NCBI GenBank assembly: GCA_964639525.1
Contig: CAZXDS010000105.1
Span: 1 to 11,785 of the forward strand
Length of the DNA: 11,785 bases
Direction of reading: 5' to 3'
Origin: CAZXDS01 sp964639525
GTDB lineage: Bacteria; Bacteroidota; Ignavibacteria; Ignavibacteriales; Melioribacteraceae
Positions 1-8,258 of the stretch are shown here, piece after piece (the first letter of the stretch is position 1; each line of letters opens with the position of its first letter). A model generated the notes under the pieces. The model worked only from the letters and a program-made list of their open reading frames with translations, was not told the DNA's origin and did not search any database. A program made the position numbers and the translations under genes.

Positions 1-1974
1 TTAAAAATTATAGTCAATCTGAAAATTAATAGTATTGTTTAAGTTCCCGACAATTTTAGAAAGTCCGGAACCAAGTGATGTTTCCTCAGGTTTGTAAAGC
101 TCCGAGTATTTAGCCGAAATTCGCAAGGTTCCTATTTTACAAAGTATCATAAAATACATTCGCATACCATTCCCGAATAATGCCGGATTGGTCAATATTC
201 CCGTTAGATCATTTTCAAATTCATACAAACGTGATTCAAATGAATCTGTTTGAAAAAAAATAACTCTTCCATACAATCTGAGTTTTTTAGTTAAGCTCCA
301 CTGTAAATCTTGAAACGCCAAAAAACCATTTTCATCATTATTGATGATTTGTTTATGGATATAAACCAGCTCAATGCGTGAACGCAGGCGGATTGATTTT
401 GTAGCTTGATATAAAATATCGAAACGAATATTGTTTGTTATTTTATTGAGAATAATTTTATCATCTTCAAAAATTTGAGACGCTTCTTTGTTTTCGTTTT
501 TATATCGCAATGTAATTTTAGTTTTCTTAAACGGACGAACTAAATAGTTAATTAAAAATTCATTGCCGGTTGAAGGAAGGGGAATTGATGATGTTGCAAA
601 AGGAAACTTAAACTGGTCAAAATAAAAATTAAAAGTTCCGATCGGTGTCCGCCATTTTATTCCTGTATAGAAGCCTACTTCATTTTGGGTTGTCGATCGC
701 TCACCAAATCCTTGTCCGTAAAAAGTATTAAAATTGCGAGGATAACTACGGACTGAAGCAAGGAGAATAAAATTTCGAATTGCCGGAAATTCTATTGTAC
801 TGATGTGAGCCACTGAAATTCCATTGTATGCGGATTCTCCTGAAATCATAAGTTTGTTTAAAAAAATTTTATACGAGAACGAATAGAAATTAAATGATTT
901 CCCTTTTGGAGAATAAATAGCACTTTGGGAAAATGCACTATTGAAAGAAGTGTTAAAATAAAGCAAACCAACTGAAATAAATTCCGGAATAGTATAATCT
1001 ATTCTTCCACCGTAGAGTGATTCCTTTGCTTTTTTTTTTTTGAATATTTCACCATCAGTCCGGTGAAAACCATCTTGCGGTAGCGAAGTAATCAGCCCTG
1101 TTGAGTCTTCGAAATTTGCATCAATATCATTGGAAGAATAAAAAAATGAAAATTTGAATTTATCATATAAAACACTTGCCGCACCTCCGCGATAAAAGTT
1201 GTTTTCGTCCGAACTTGAATAACCGATAATATTTCTATCCCTTTTAATCACAGGGTTTATTGCATCGCTGCCTTTTGAGAATGAATATGGACTCCATAGA
1301 ACAAGTCCCTGTCCAAACTCAACAAGATAGTTTCCTACAACAATATGATTTAATATCCCAAATTTTTTCGCTTCAACAAAAAATGTGTAGTGATCGATAA
1401 TTGATTTTTCACCCGCATCCTTTTCAGCAAGCAGGGCTGTGCGGAAATGTCCATATTCGGCTTTGAGCCGTTGGTAACTTTTCACTCTGGAGCCTGCAAA
1501 TTTGTTTTCTGCAAAACCGGAACTTTTCATTAAATTATAAATAAATCTGGAGCGGGCATCAACCGATAAATTAGACGCAAATCCTCTTTGCTTATTTTGA
1601 ATAGTTTCAACAGTAACAAATGGTTTAATTTTTTCTCTTGTTGCTTCGTCCATTTTTGTTACTCCGCGTAATTCATTTACTGATGCAAATTCTCCGTGTT
1701 CTATTCGGTGTTTTACAATTAAGCTTGCGCTTTCGAAATCTAAAAAAGGAATTCGCATTAATTCATTAACAGTTGCGGTGTTAAGGTTAATCGGGTTTGC
1801 GAGCAGGTTTTCAATTAAGTCGTAAAGTTCCGGATTTTTATTTCTTTCGCTTGATTCTTCCAAATAAGATTTTACTATTTCTTGAGTTGTATTAGTAGTA
1901 TCTACTTGTGCGTTCATTATAGTTGAAAATAAAAATATTACTATAAAAAATATCAAAAAATTATATAATTTCAT
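1..1974 (-). CDS. Outer-membrane beta-barrel protein with N-terminal ComEA-like helix-hairpin-helix domain
   Basis: A complete 657-residue protein. A Sec signal peptide (about residues 1-22, cleavage NA|Q) is followed by a short acidic stretch and then a ComEA-type helix-hairpin-helix pair at about residues 61-122 (NLNTATVNELMRIP, then a second hairpin around VNELRGVTKMDE). That fold normally binds DNA non-specifically. Residues 135-657 consist of alternating aromatic/polar strands and end in ...DYNF, the aromatic C-terminus expected of an outer-membrane barrel inserted by BamA. HHH-plus-barrel proteins of this size occur in Bacteroidota and relatives without an assigned function. The gene starts inside an ATGA overlap with the PorV-like gene upstream, so the two are probably translationally coupled. 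A run of twelve A lies in the coding strand and encodes four lysines. A role in binding or taking up DNA at the surface is inference only. The barrel and HHH calls are fairly secure. Confidence 0.8.
   Translation of the reverse strand: MKLYNFLIFFIVIFLFSTIMNAQVDTTNTTQEIVKSYLEESSERNKNPELYDLIENLLANPINLNTATVNELMRIPFLDFESASLIVKHRIEHGEFASVNELRGVTKMDEATREKIKPFVTVETIQNKQRGFASNLSVDARSRFIYNLMKSSGFAENKFAGSRVKSYQRLKAEYGHFRTALLAEKDAGEKSIIDHYTFFVEAKKFGILNHIVVGNYLVEFGQGLVLWSPYSFSKGSDAINPVIKRDRNIIGYSSSDENNFYRGGAASVLYDKFKFSFFYSSNDIDANFEDSTGLITSLPQDGFHRTDGEIFKKKKAKESLYGGRIDYTIPEFISVGLLYFNTSFNSAFSQSAIYSPKGKSFNFYSFSYKIFLNKLMISGESAYNGISVAHISTIEFPAIRNFILLASVRSYPRNFNTFYGQGFGERSTTQNEVGFYTGIKWRTPIGTFNFYFDQFKFPFATSSIPLPSTGNEFLINYLVRPFKKTKITLRYKNENKEASQIFEDDKIILNKITNNIRFDILYQATKSIRLRSRIELVYIHKQIINNDENGFLAFQDLQWSLTKKLRLYGRVIFFQTDSFESRLYEFENDLTGILTNPALFGNGMRMYFMILCKIGTLRISAKYSELYKPEETSLGSGLSKIVGNLNNTINFQIDYNF
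1030..1041 (-). repeat. A12 homopolymer inside the HHH-barrel coding sequence
   Basis: Twelve consecutive T on the plus strand read as AAA AAA AAA AAA (Lys-Lys-Lys-Lys) on the coding strand, near residue 313 of the 657-residue protein, in the sequence EIFKKKKAKE. A tract this long is prone to polymerase slippage. It falls in a charged stretch that would suit a loop of the barrel. The frame is open as given. Confidence 0.9.
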
Positions 1975-2828
1975 TGCAGGTGTAAATATTTTTTAATGGC
2001 TGAACTGCGGGAATCAAATGCAGAAAAATGAACAATTAATCCGGCTTGATGTGTAAGTCCCAAATCTTGATGTGTAAAAACAGCATAATCAAGTTGAAAA
2101 AGCGAATAATTTATTCCTACACCTCCTGATAATGTATTTGGCTCGTTACTGAAACCAAGCCTTAATGTAAGATATTTAATTATTGAATACTCAGCACCAA
2201 AATTTAAAGCTGAAGTGAAATCCAATTCTTTTTCTACCGAGGCATTAATTGAAAATTTATCGGTTAAGAAAAAACTGGTACCGAGAATGAAACTTACCGG
2301 AATTTGATTGTCCTCCTTACCATATGAAGCGTGCGAAATGTTATTGACTGAAAAGCCAATACGAAGTTGATTTGTAATATAAGCGAGCCCGCCCAAGTTA
2401 AAAGAAAAGGTACTTCCGGTTCCATAGTGCTGTATTTTTAAGTTATGGTAAACCGCAGTAACACCAATGAAAAATGTGTTTTTAAAATTATGTGCGTATG
2501 AAACTGCAGCTTTAGTTTCTTTATAAAGTTCAAAACCATATGTCATAAATCCGACTGATATTGCTCCACGACCAATTGGTTCGTGGTATGCTGCAAAACC
2601 ATTTGCCAAAGCTGATAATCCAAATGGAGCGGGGGAATAATAAATCCCAATTTCACGCCAATTGAATTGGGCTAATCCTGAAGGATTATTAAATAGTGCA
2701 AAAACGTCGTTACTTAGTGCAACGTCAGAATGTGAAAGTGCTACTTGGCGGGCGCCTGGTAAATGTTGTGCGTATAAAAAAGTGGTCGAAAAAAGCACGA
2801 GTATAATAATATGAAATTTTGCTTTCAT
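1971..2828 (-). CDS. PorV/PorQ-like outer-membrane beta-barrel protein
   Basis: A 285-residue exported protein. The signal peptide spans residues 1-20 (cleavage LYA|Q). It is followed at about 26-54 by the signature of PorV/PorQ/FadL-like barrels: GARQVALSHSDVALSND, then FALFNNPSGLAQ. The remainder is a series of amphipathic strands with Gly/aromatic alternation, typical of a small outer-membrane barrel. In Bacteroidota, PorV is the outer-membrane shuttle that hands type IX secretion cargo to the attachment machinery, and PorQ is a related accessory protein. This protein is nearer in size to PorQ-type relatives, and many paralogues exist, so no symbol is given. It is the first gene of a two-gene operon with the HHH-barrel gene (4-bp ATGA overlap). 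The C-terminus (KKYLHLQ) extends past the last plausible strand and lacks a terminal aromatic residue. Confidence 0.72.
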   Translation of the reverse strand: MKAKFHIIILVLFSTTFLYAQHLPGARQVALSHSDVALSNDVFALFNNPSGLAQFNWREIGIYYSPAPFGLSALANGFAAYHEPIGRGAISVGFMTYGFELYKETKAAVSYAHNFKNTFFIGVTAVYHNLKIQHYGTGSTFSFNLGGLAYITNQLRIGFSVNNISHASYGKEDNQIPVSFILGTSFFLTDKFSINASVEKELDFTSALNFGAEYSIIKYLTLRLGFSNEPNTLSGGVGINYSLFQLDYAVFTHQDLGLTHQAGLIVHFSAFDSRSSAIKKYLHLQ

Positions 2829-3058
2829 TTCGGCAAAATATCCTATAGATTATGATCTGAGATAGTTTCTAATATTAAATTAGTTAAAAATAATTTACTT
2901 AACAAGTAAGGAGATTGAGAATATTTTCTGAATATAAACCAATATCAGATTTTATCGTTGGGGTGAACATGAAAATTTGGGAGACAATAATACCTTTTAG
3001 ATTTAACGTAATTTGATTAAATTAAAAATAATAAATTCAATAATTTGGATAAACTCGA

Positions 3059-3946
3059 ATGAAAGTAATAATTTTTTTTATTTTTTTATTTCCGGTATTA
3101 AATTTTGCTCAGGAATTATCAGCAAAAGTAACAGTAAATTTTGAGCAGTTGCAAAATGATCAAAAGGACAGGCTAAAAAATTTCGGGCAGGAAGTTGAAG
3201 AATATTTAAATAATACTCAGTTTACCGAAGATACTTGGGAATGGGACAAAATAAACTGCAAGCTTAGTATCTTTTTTACGAGTGGTGGCGATACACATTA
3301 CTCAGCTCAAGTTGTTATTATTAGCCAAAGGGGAATTGAGGGCTCCGATTCAAAATCATTGATGCTTAATGTTTTAGATCCAAGCTGGAATTTTACTTAT
3401 GAAGAAGGGCAGGCAATGTCTTTTAGACAATCGGATTTTGACCCTTTTCTAAGTTTTATTGATTTTTATGCGTACATAATTATTGGACTTGATAACAATT
3501 CCTATGAAATGGAAGGCGGAAGCGGTATGTTCTCAAAAGCATTGGAGCTTGTTCTACGAGGTTCCACAAGTCCTAATTCTAAAGGATGGGATTATAAAGC
3601 GACTGCTTATAATAAAAGAGGATTGGTTCAAGAATCATTAAATGCTAATTACAAACAATTTTGGGATGATTATTATAATTATCATTATAATGGCATTGAC
3701 ATATATTATCGTGACAAAGTTACTGCCCAGGCAAATATTGTAAAACTTATAAATGATCTTGCCTCTCGTCTAAACAGGCTTGACCCGAGAAGTGTTCTTT
3801 TGAGGGTTTTCTTTAATGCAAAAGCCGGTGAAATTGTTAATTACTTAAAGGATTATAAGGACAAATCTATATTCAGCACACTTATAAAAATAGATAATTC
3901 TCATATCCAAAAGTACCAAGATGCATTAACAAATGATTCAAACTAA
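3059..3946 (+). CDS. porD: PorD-like (DUF4835) T9SS-associated periplasmic protein
   Basis: 295 residues with a signal peptide at 1-17 (NFA|Q). Recognised as the DUF4835/PorD family from its length, from the early QELSAKVTVNF strand, and from the conserved core around residues 127-165: FDPFLSFIDFYAYIIIGLD followed by a GGSGMFSKALEL helix. In Porphyromonas gingivalis PorD is one of the genes required for type IX secretion; its exact biochemical role is unclear. In many Bacteroidota this gene lies beside the coenzyme A gene coaBC and recN, but here it stands alone between a divergent envelope operon and a convergent operon. No Shine-Dalgarno sequence is visible ahead of the ATG, which is preceded by an AT-rich leader. 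Only 4 bp separate its stop from the stop of the convergent cyclophilin gene. Family assignment is confident; the symbol should be read as 'PorD-like'. Confidence 0.78.
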   Translation: MKVIIFFIFLFPVLNFAQELSAKVTVNFEQLQNDQKDRLKNFGQEVEEYLNNTQFTEDTWEWDKINCKLSIFFTSGGDTHYSAQVVIISQRGIEGSDSKSLMLNVLDPSWNFTYEEGQAMSFRQSDFDPFLSFIDFYAYIIIGLDNNSYEMEGGSGMFSKALELVLRGSTSPNSKGWDYKATAYNKRGLVQESLNANYKQFWDDYYNYHYNGIDIYYRDKVTAQANIVKLINDLASRLNRLDPRSVLLRVFFNAKAGEIVNYLKDYKDKSIFSTLIKIDNSHIQKYQDALTNDSN

Positions 3947-3950
3947 AATA

Positions 3951-5960
3951 TTATTTTATTAAATCAATTCGAATAATTTTATCTAAAATATTTATTTTAT
4001 CCACGATTGATTTTCCGCTGATTACTTCTCCGAATACCGTATATCGCCCATTTAAGTGTGGAGAATTACTGTGCATCACAAACCACTGTGAACCTTCTGT
4101 ATCTCGCCCTGCACTTGCCATTCCCACAGCCGAACTATTAAACGGTAGCGGTGAAAATTCTGATATAATTTCATATCCCGGTCCGCCCCAGCCCGTACCC
4201 AATTTATCTCCGGTTTGAATAACAAAGTTTGGAACAACCCTATGAAAAGGAGCTCCGTCATAAAACTTAGTTGATGCTAAATAACAAAAATTACCAACTG
4301 AAATTGGAGCATAATTTGGGAGAAATTTAACCGTGAAATTCCCCGTGTTAGTAATTACATTTGCTTTGCTATATTTAAAAGAAAACTCCCAAAGTTTATC
4401 AAAGGAAATGGCGATTCCATTTTTATTAATATGTTCACCAAGTTTTTGTAAAGCGTAGTTTTTTATTGAGGATATATTTGATGTCGAAAGGGATTTGAGA
4501 ATTTGTGAATAAAAAGAAGGAGCAATTTTCTTTGCAATTTCCGCCAATGAAGGAAGTGATTCCAAATAATTATCATTGTTTTTATTTGCTCTAACTAATT
4601 CTGTAATTGTATTGATAAGTGATATTCGTTTATGCTTAAGTAAGTTATCATTGAGCGATGCTGAAATAATACCTACTGCTGATGGAGAACCGGTTTTTAG
4701 ATTATCAATTACAAACTGTGCATATTCTTCCGAATGCTGAAGAGAGTCTTGCAATGACATTAACGCCTCAAAATATTCGTTTTCATTACTCGAAGTTACA
4801 TTAAACTTTTTAGATTTAAGAAGTTTAAACATAAAGTCTGAGTTTTCCGGAATTACTGAAATAGATTTGAATAAATATTTTGCCTTTACAGAACTGCTTA
4901 TTTTCGAAAAAACATCCGTATCTTCAAAAGAGTTAAGTTCGGAAAATGAAACGAATAATTCCCCAATAATAGCAGGAGGGAGTTTATTCTCCAAAATAAT
5001 AGTGAGTATAAATTTATTCGTATCATCCCGAAATTGAGTTGGGATAGAAATATCCTTTAATGAAATTGCAGTTTGTCTTGCAACATTGGGATTGCCGTCA
5101 TAAAGTAAACCCAAAGATGAAGTTAATTCCTTAACACTTGAAAAAGCATAGTAAGGATAAACTTTGGCAGCTTCAGTTCTTATTCTCCAATCCTTATGAT
5201 TTACTAGTATATTTAGCAATTCAGGAAGAGGAGGAAAATATTTTAATCGGCGGAAAGCATCAAGAGCAAAAATCTTGGACTGTACGGAAATATTTTTATC
5301 ACTATTAAATAATGCTGCAGTCAGTAAGGGAATAAACGTACTGTCCGCTCCTATTCTGCTTAGAGTAAAGAGAACATCGTTTAATTTTAAGGAATCATTT
5401 CTGTTACTCAGCAGAGAACGGAAAAGGGTTTTTAACATAAGCTCTTTATCATTGTTAATTTTACGATGAACAAACTGATAAAATGCGAGGGCAACCCCAT
5501 AATCATTTTTATTTAGAATCAGTCTCAAATAATGTTGATTCCCAACTTTCCCTAATGCATCATAGCAATATCTTAAAATTAAGCTGTCTTTTATTGTAGC
5601 AATTTTAGAAAATAGATATTTTGAGGAAACCTCAGAAGGCCCGAGTTCACCGAGGGCAAATGTAATAAACTTGGCGTGCTTATTAAAATCCAATTTTGTA
5701 ATGTCAGAATCAAAAGAAGTGTCTTTGCTGTTAGCAATTGAAAGCAATGCTGCATTTACGTTTGTAGCATCCTCTCCAAATAAATAAGCGGAAATAATTT
5801 CTGTGTTAAAAGACCGTTCAGCCGTGGTTTTAATTAAGTCATAATCATAAACGGAATATTGGGCATAAAAATTTTCGCTAAAAATAAAACAAATAACAAT
5901 AATGTTAAATAGTTTATATTTCAATCTGATAAACTCGGTATGTTTTGTAAACTTCACCAT
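3951..5960 (-). CDS. Secreted HEAT-repeat protein with C-terminal cyclophilin-type peptidyl-prolyl isomerase
   Basis: 669 residues from the ATG. Residues about 14-33 form a hydrophobic signal segment ending FYA|Q, so the mature protein is probably periplasmic. Residues about 55-510 are helical HEAT-like repeats (for example KFITFALGELG, RYCYDALGKVG, WRIRTEAAKVYPYYA), a protein-binding solenoid. Residues about 530-669 are a cyclophilin domain: FYDGAPFHRVVPNFVIQTGD carries the catalytic Arg574 and Gln582, followed by GSQWFVMHS and HLNGRYTVFGEV. It should catalyse proline cis/trans isomerisation, with the HEAT scaffold recruiting clients. The ATG overlaps the end of the GNAT gene by 47 bp and leaves an unusually long 15-residue n-region. 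An in-frame TTG at 5924 would give a cleaner signal peptide (657 residues) and only an 11-bp overlap. Third gene of the SPT operon. Domains certain; start uncertain. Confidence 0.85.
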   Translation of the reverse strand: MVKFTKHTEFIRLKYKLFNIIVICFIFSENFYAQYSVYDYDLIKTTAERSFNTEIISAYLFGEDATNVNAALLSIANSKDTSFDSDITKLDFNKHAKFITFALGELGPSEVSSKYLFSKIATIKDSLILRYCYDALGKVGNQHYLRLILNKNDYGVALAFYQFVHRKINNDKELMLKTLFRSLLSNRNDSLKLNDVLFTLSRIGADSTFIPLLTAALFNSDKNISVQSKIFALDAFRRLKYFPPLPELLNILVNHKDWRIRTEAAKVYPYYAFSSVKELTSSLGLLYDGNPNVARQTAISLKDISIPTQFRDDTNKFILTIILENKLPPAIIGELFVSFSELNSFEDTDVFSKISSSVKAKYLFKSISVIPENSDFMFKLLKSKKFNVTSSNENEYFEALMSLQDSLQHSEEYAQFVIDNLKTGSPSAVGIISASLNDNLLKHKRISLINTITELVRANKNNDNYLESLPSLAEIAKKIAPSFYSQILKSLSTSNISSIKNYALQKLGEHINKNGIAISFDKLWEFSFKYSKANVITNTGNFTVKFLPNYAPISVGNFCYLASTKFYDGAPFHRVVPNFVIQTGDKLGTGWGGPGYEIISEFSPLPFNSSAVGMASAGRDTEGSQWFVMHSNSPHLNGRYTVFGEVISGKSIVDKINILDKIIRIDLIK

Positions 5961-7035
5961 TCATAGCCTTTGCACCGCGATTCATCATATCATTGTCTTC
6001 AAGAATCCAACTTGCTTCACCCAAAAGAATTCCACGAGCTTCAGCCCGCTTTGCAATTTCAACATACATTGAAGCATCAAGTCCACGTCTTTGGTATTCA
6101 GGAACAAGACCGAGAATTAAAATCCTTGCCCAGGGAATTGATTTTCTCATAGTGTAAAGTTTTAAGAAATTAAACGGAAATAACTTACCGTCCATTTCTT
6201 TGAAAATAAAATTGTAATCAGGCATTACGAGAGCAAAGCCGATTGTTTTCCCTTCAGCTTCAGCAAACAAAACAAGATTCGGATCAACGAGCGGTTTTAA
6301 ATCGGCAGCGGCTGCATCTATTTCAGCATCTGTAAAAGGAACAAAACCCCAATGTTGCTGCCAAGCTTTGTTGTAAACATATTTAACCAATGATAATTCA
6401 TTGTTAAAATCTTTCATGTTTATAGGGCGAATTGTCATTTTAGATCTGCGTTGTGCAATGTCTGCAATCCGTAATAATTTTTCCGACTGCATCAAATTTT
6501 TGTTCTCTATCTTGTATGCATAAAGATCTTTGGCTTTTGCAAAACCGTAATTGTCAATCAAGTTCATATAGTATCTCGGATTGTATGTCATCATCAATCT
6601 GGGGGGATCGTCGAAACCGTCTATCAATAAAGCATATTCATCATTAACCGAAGGATTTGCCGGTCCGCGCATTGCGTTCATTCCACGTTCCTTTAACCAA
6701 ATTTTAGCTGTATCAAAAAGTTTATCGGCAACATCCTGATCATTGATACATTCAAAAAATCCGAAGAACCCGACTTTATCATTATATTCTTTATTGTGCA
6801 GAGCATTTGTAATTGCAGCTATTCTTCCAACAATTTCCTCATCTTTAAAAGCTAAGAACATATCCATTTCAGCGTGTTGAAAAAATGGATTTTTCTTTCT
6901 GTCCAATATTTTTTTCTTATCATAATGTAAGGGAGGTACCCAATTCTCATCCCCCTCGTATATTTTCCATGGAAATTTTAAAAATGTATTAAAATCTTTT
7001 TTGCTTTCAACTTTCTTTATTGCAATACTATTCAT
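5914..7035 (-). CDS. GNAT-superfamily acyltransferase, candidate bacterial ceramide synthase (bCerS-like)
   Basis: 373 residues with no signal peptide, so cytoplasmic. The N-terminal half (about 1-180) has a GNAT-like strand/helix pattern (EEIVGRIAAITN, then VGFFGFFECINDQDVADKLF). The C-terminal half (about 200-373) holds a fuller GNAT fold: VLFAEAEGKTIGFALVMPDYN as beta4, and the acyl-thioester pyrophosphate loop in ILGLVPEYQRRGLDASMY (about 307-324, Q/R-x-x-G-x-D form). The gene sits 27 bp downstream of SPT in the same direction. In Caulobacter crescentus the N-acyltransferase that converts 3-ketosphinganine to 3-ketoceramide is a GNAT-superfamily protein. From context, this one is the candidate for that step, using an acyl-ACP or acyl-CoA donor. 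That assignment is inference; the family alone would only say 'N-acyltransferase'. ATG start; only a weak GAGA lies upstream, consistent with translation coupled to SPT. Confidence 0.72.
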   Translation of the reverse strand: MNSIAIKKVESKKDFNTFLKFPWKIYEGDENWVPPLHYDKKKILDRKKNPFFQHAEMDMFLAFKDEEIVGRIAAITNALHNKEYNDKVGFFGFFECINDQDVADKLFDTAKIWLKERGMNAMRGPANPSVNDEYALLIDGFDDPPRLMMTYNPRYYMNLIDNYGFAKAKDLYAYKIENKNLMQSEKLLRIADIAQRRSKMTIRPINMKDFNNELSLVKYVYNKAWQQHWGFVPFTDAEIDAAAADLKPLVDPNLVLFAEAEGKTIGFALVMPDYNFIFKEMDGKLFPFNFLKLYTMRKSIPWARILILGLVPEYQRRGLDASMYVEIAKRAEARGILLGEASWILEDNDMMNRGAKAMNGEVYKTYRVYQIEI

Positions 7036-7062
7036 TTAATTCTCATAATATTTAGTTTTTAA

Positions 7063-8253
7063 TTATATCAATCCGAGTTGTTTGCCGATACTTGTAAAAG
7101 TATCAATAATAAAATCAAGATGTTCGTTTTTATGAGTAGCCATAAAACTAGTACGCATCATTTGTCTTCCTTCAGGTACTCCAGGTGGGACAAATACGTT
7201 TACGAATACGCCGGCATCGTAAAGCATACGCCACATCTTAAGTGCAATTTCGTCATTTCCTACAATTACCGGAACAATTCCTGTTCTACCTGGGAGTACA
7301 TTAAATCCGGCATTTTTCAATCCGACTCTGACACGGTCAGCATTTTTAATTAACTGGTCAACAAGCTCAGGATGCTTTTCCAGAACCTCAAGTGCTGCCA
7401 TGGCAGCAGCCACTGATGCAGGAGTTGGGGAGGCGCTGAAAATAAGAGCAGCAGAATGATGTTTTATGTAATCAATAACCTTTGCACCGCCGGCAACAAA
7501 TCCGCCGAGTGATGAAAAAGTTTTGCTGAATGTTCCCATAGTTAAGTCAACTTTATCTTCCAAATCAAATTCACTTGGAGTTCCTCTTCCTCCTTTCCCA
7601 ATAACTCCCACTGCGTGAGCATCATCTATTAATAAACGGGCGTTATATTCTTGGGCAAGCTCAACTAATTTTGGCAAATTGACTATCTCGCCGCCGGTAC
7701 TGAATACGCCGTCGCTAACAAGTAATTTTGCAGTTTCCTTAGGTACTTTATTCAGAACTCTTTCAAGATCATCCAAATTATTATGTTTGTAACGAAGTAA
7801 ATTGGCAGTTGCTCCCTTTGCCATTATTTGTCCTGCTACAATACTCGCGTGGTTGTCTTTATCTGAAATAACGTACTCACCTCGTTGAACGAGTGTAGGA
7901 ATAATTCCCTGCGCAGTTTGATAACCCGTGCTGAATAATAAAACGGCCTCCTTATTAAAAAATTTAGCCATGCGCCGTTCCAGTTCTTCATGCAAATCCA
8001 AAGTGCCCGTTAAATATCTTGAGCCCGAACAACCGGTTCCGTATTTTTCAGTTGCTTTAACGGCAGCCTCAATTACTTTTGGATGTGCAGTTAAACCAAG
8101 ATAATTATTTGAACCGGCCATAATAACATCTTTTCCTTCCATTCTAACAACAGGTCCTTCATTAGCTTCAATAGCTCTAAAATAAGGATACAAACCTATT
8201 GCTTTAATCTCATCGGCTCTATTAAAATTGTAGCATTTTTGAAATAAATCCAA
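7063..8253 (-). CDS. spt: Serine palmitoyltransferase (alpha-oxoamine synthase family)
   Basis: A PLP enzyme of the alpha-oxoamine synthase family, 396 residues from the TTG at 8253 (400 from an upstream TTG at 8265). Numbered from 8253, the PLP lysine is K244 in GTFSKTFSSLGG, with T241 beside it. H135 (DNHAS) stacks on the ring, and D210 and H213 (LIDDAHAVG) contact the ring nitrogen and O3'. These align with K265, T262, H159, D231 and H234 of Sphingomonas SPT. SPT condenses L-serine with an acyl thioester to give 3-ketosphinganine. SPT is preferred over Kbl or BioF because of the RYKHNNLDDLE segment, the PP-x-x-P loop with R367 (equivalent to R390), and the GNAT and SDR neighbours. The arginine preceding that loop in Sphingomonas (R378) is V355 here. 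GGAGG five bases before TTG 8253 decides the start. First gene of the operon. Confidence 0.82.
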   Translation of the reverse strand: MDLFQKCYNFNRADEIKAIGLYPYFRAIEANEGPVVRMEGKDVIMAGSNNYLGLTAHPKVIEAAVKATEKYGTGCSGSRYLTGTLDLHEELERRMAKFFNKEAVLLFSTGYQTAQGIIPTLVQRGEYVISDKDNHASIVAGQIMAKGATANLLRYKHNNLDDLERVLNKVPKETAKLLVSDGVFSTGGEIVNLPKLVELAQEYNARLLIDDAHAVGVIGKGGRGTPSEFDLEDKVDLTMGTFSKTFSSLGGFVAGGAKVIDYIKHHSAALIFSASPTPASVAAAMAALEVLEKHPELVDQLIKNADRVRVGLKNAGFNVLPGRTGIVPVIVGNDEIALKMWRMLYDAGVFVNVFVPPGVPEGRQMMRTSFMATHKNEHLDFIIDTFTSIGKQLGLI

Positions 8254-8258
8254 AAGTT

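Noticed and set aside
2829..3058. Divergent promoters between the PorV-like and PorD-like genes
   Set aside because: The region was scanned on both strands for TAnnTTTG. Only near misses with TAATTTG were found, so no promoter was called. No small gene was seen either.
4076..4261. A 61-codon minus-strand frame inside the cyclophilin domain
   Set aside because: It is an alternate frame of the cyclophilin coding sequence, whose motifs are intact in the main frame; no sign of a frameshift.
7078..7353. A 91-codon plus-strand open frame opposite the SPT gene
   Set aside because: It lies wholly antisense to a strongly conserved enzyme and its translation has no recognisable family features.
7063..8253. 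Annotation as glycine C-acetyltransferase (Kbl) or 8-amino-7-oxononanoate synthase (BioF)
   Set aside because: The fold is shared, but the SPT-like loop with its spacing to R367 and the neighbouring GNAT and SDR genes fit SPT better; no threonine dehydrogenase or biotin gene is adjacent.
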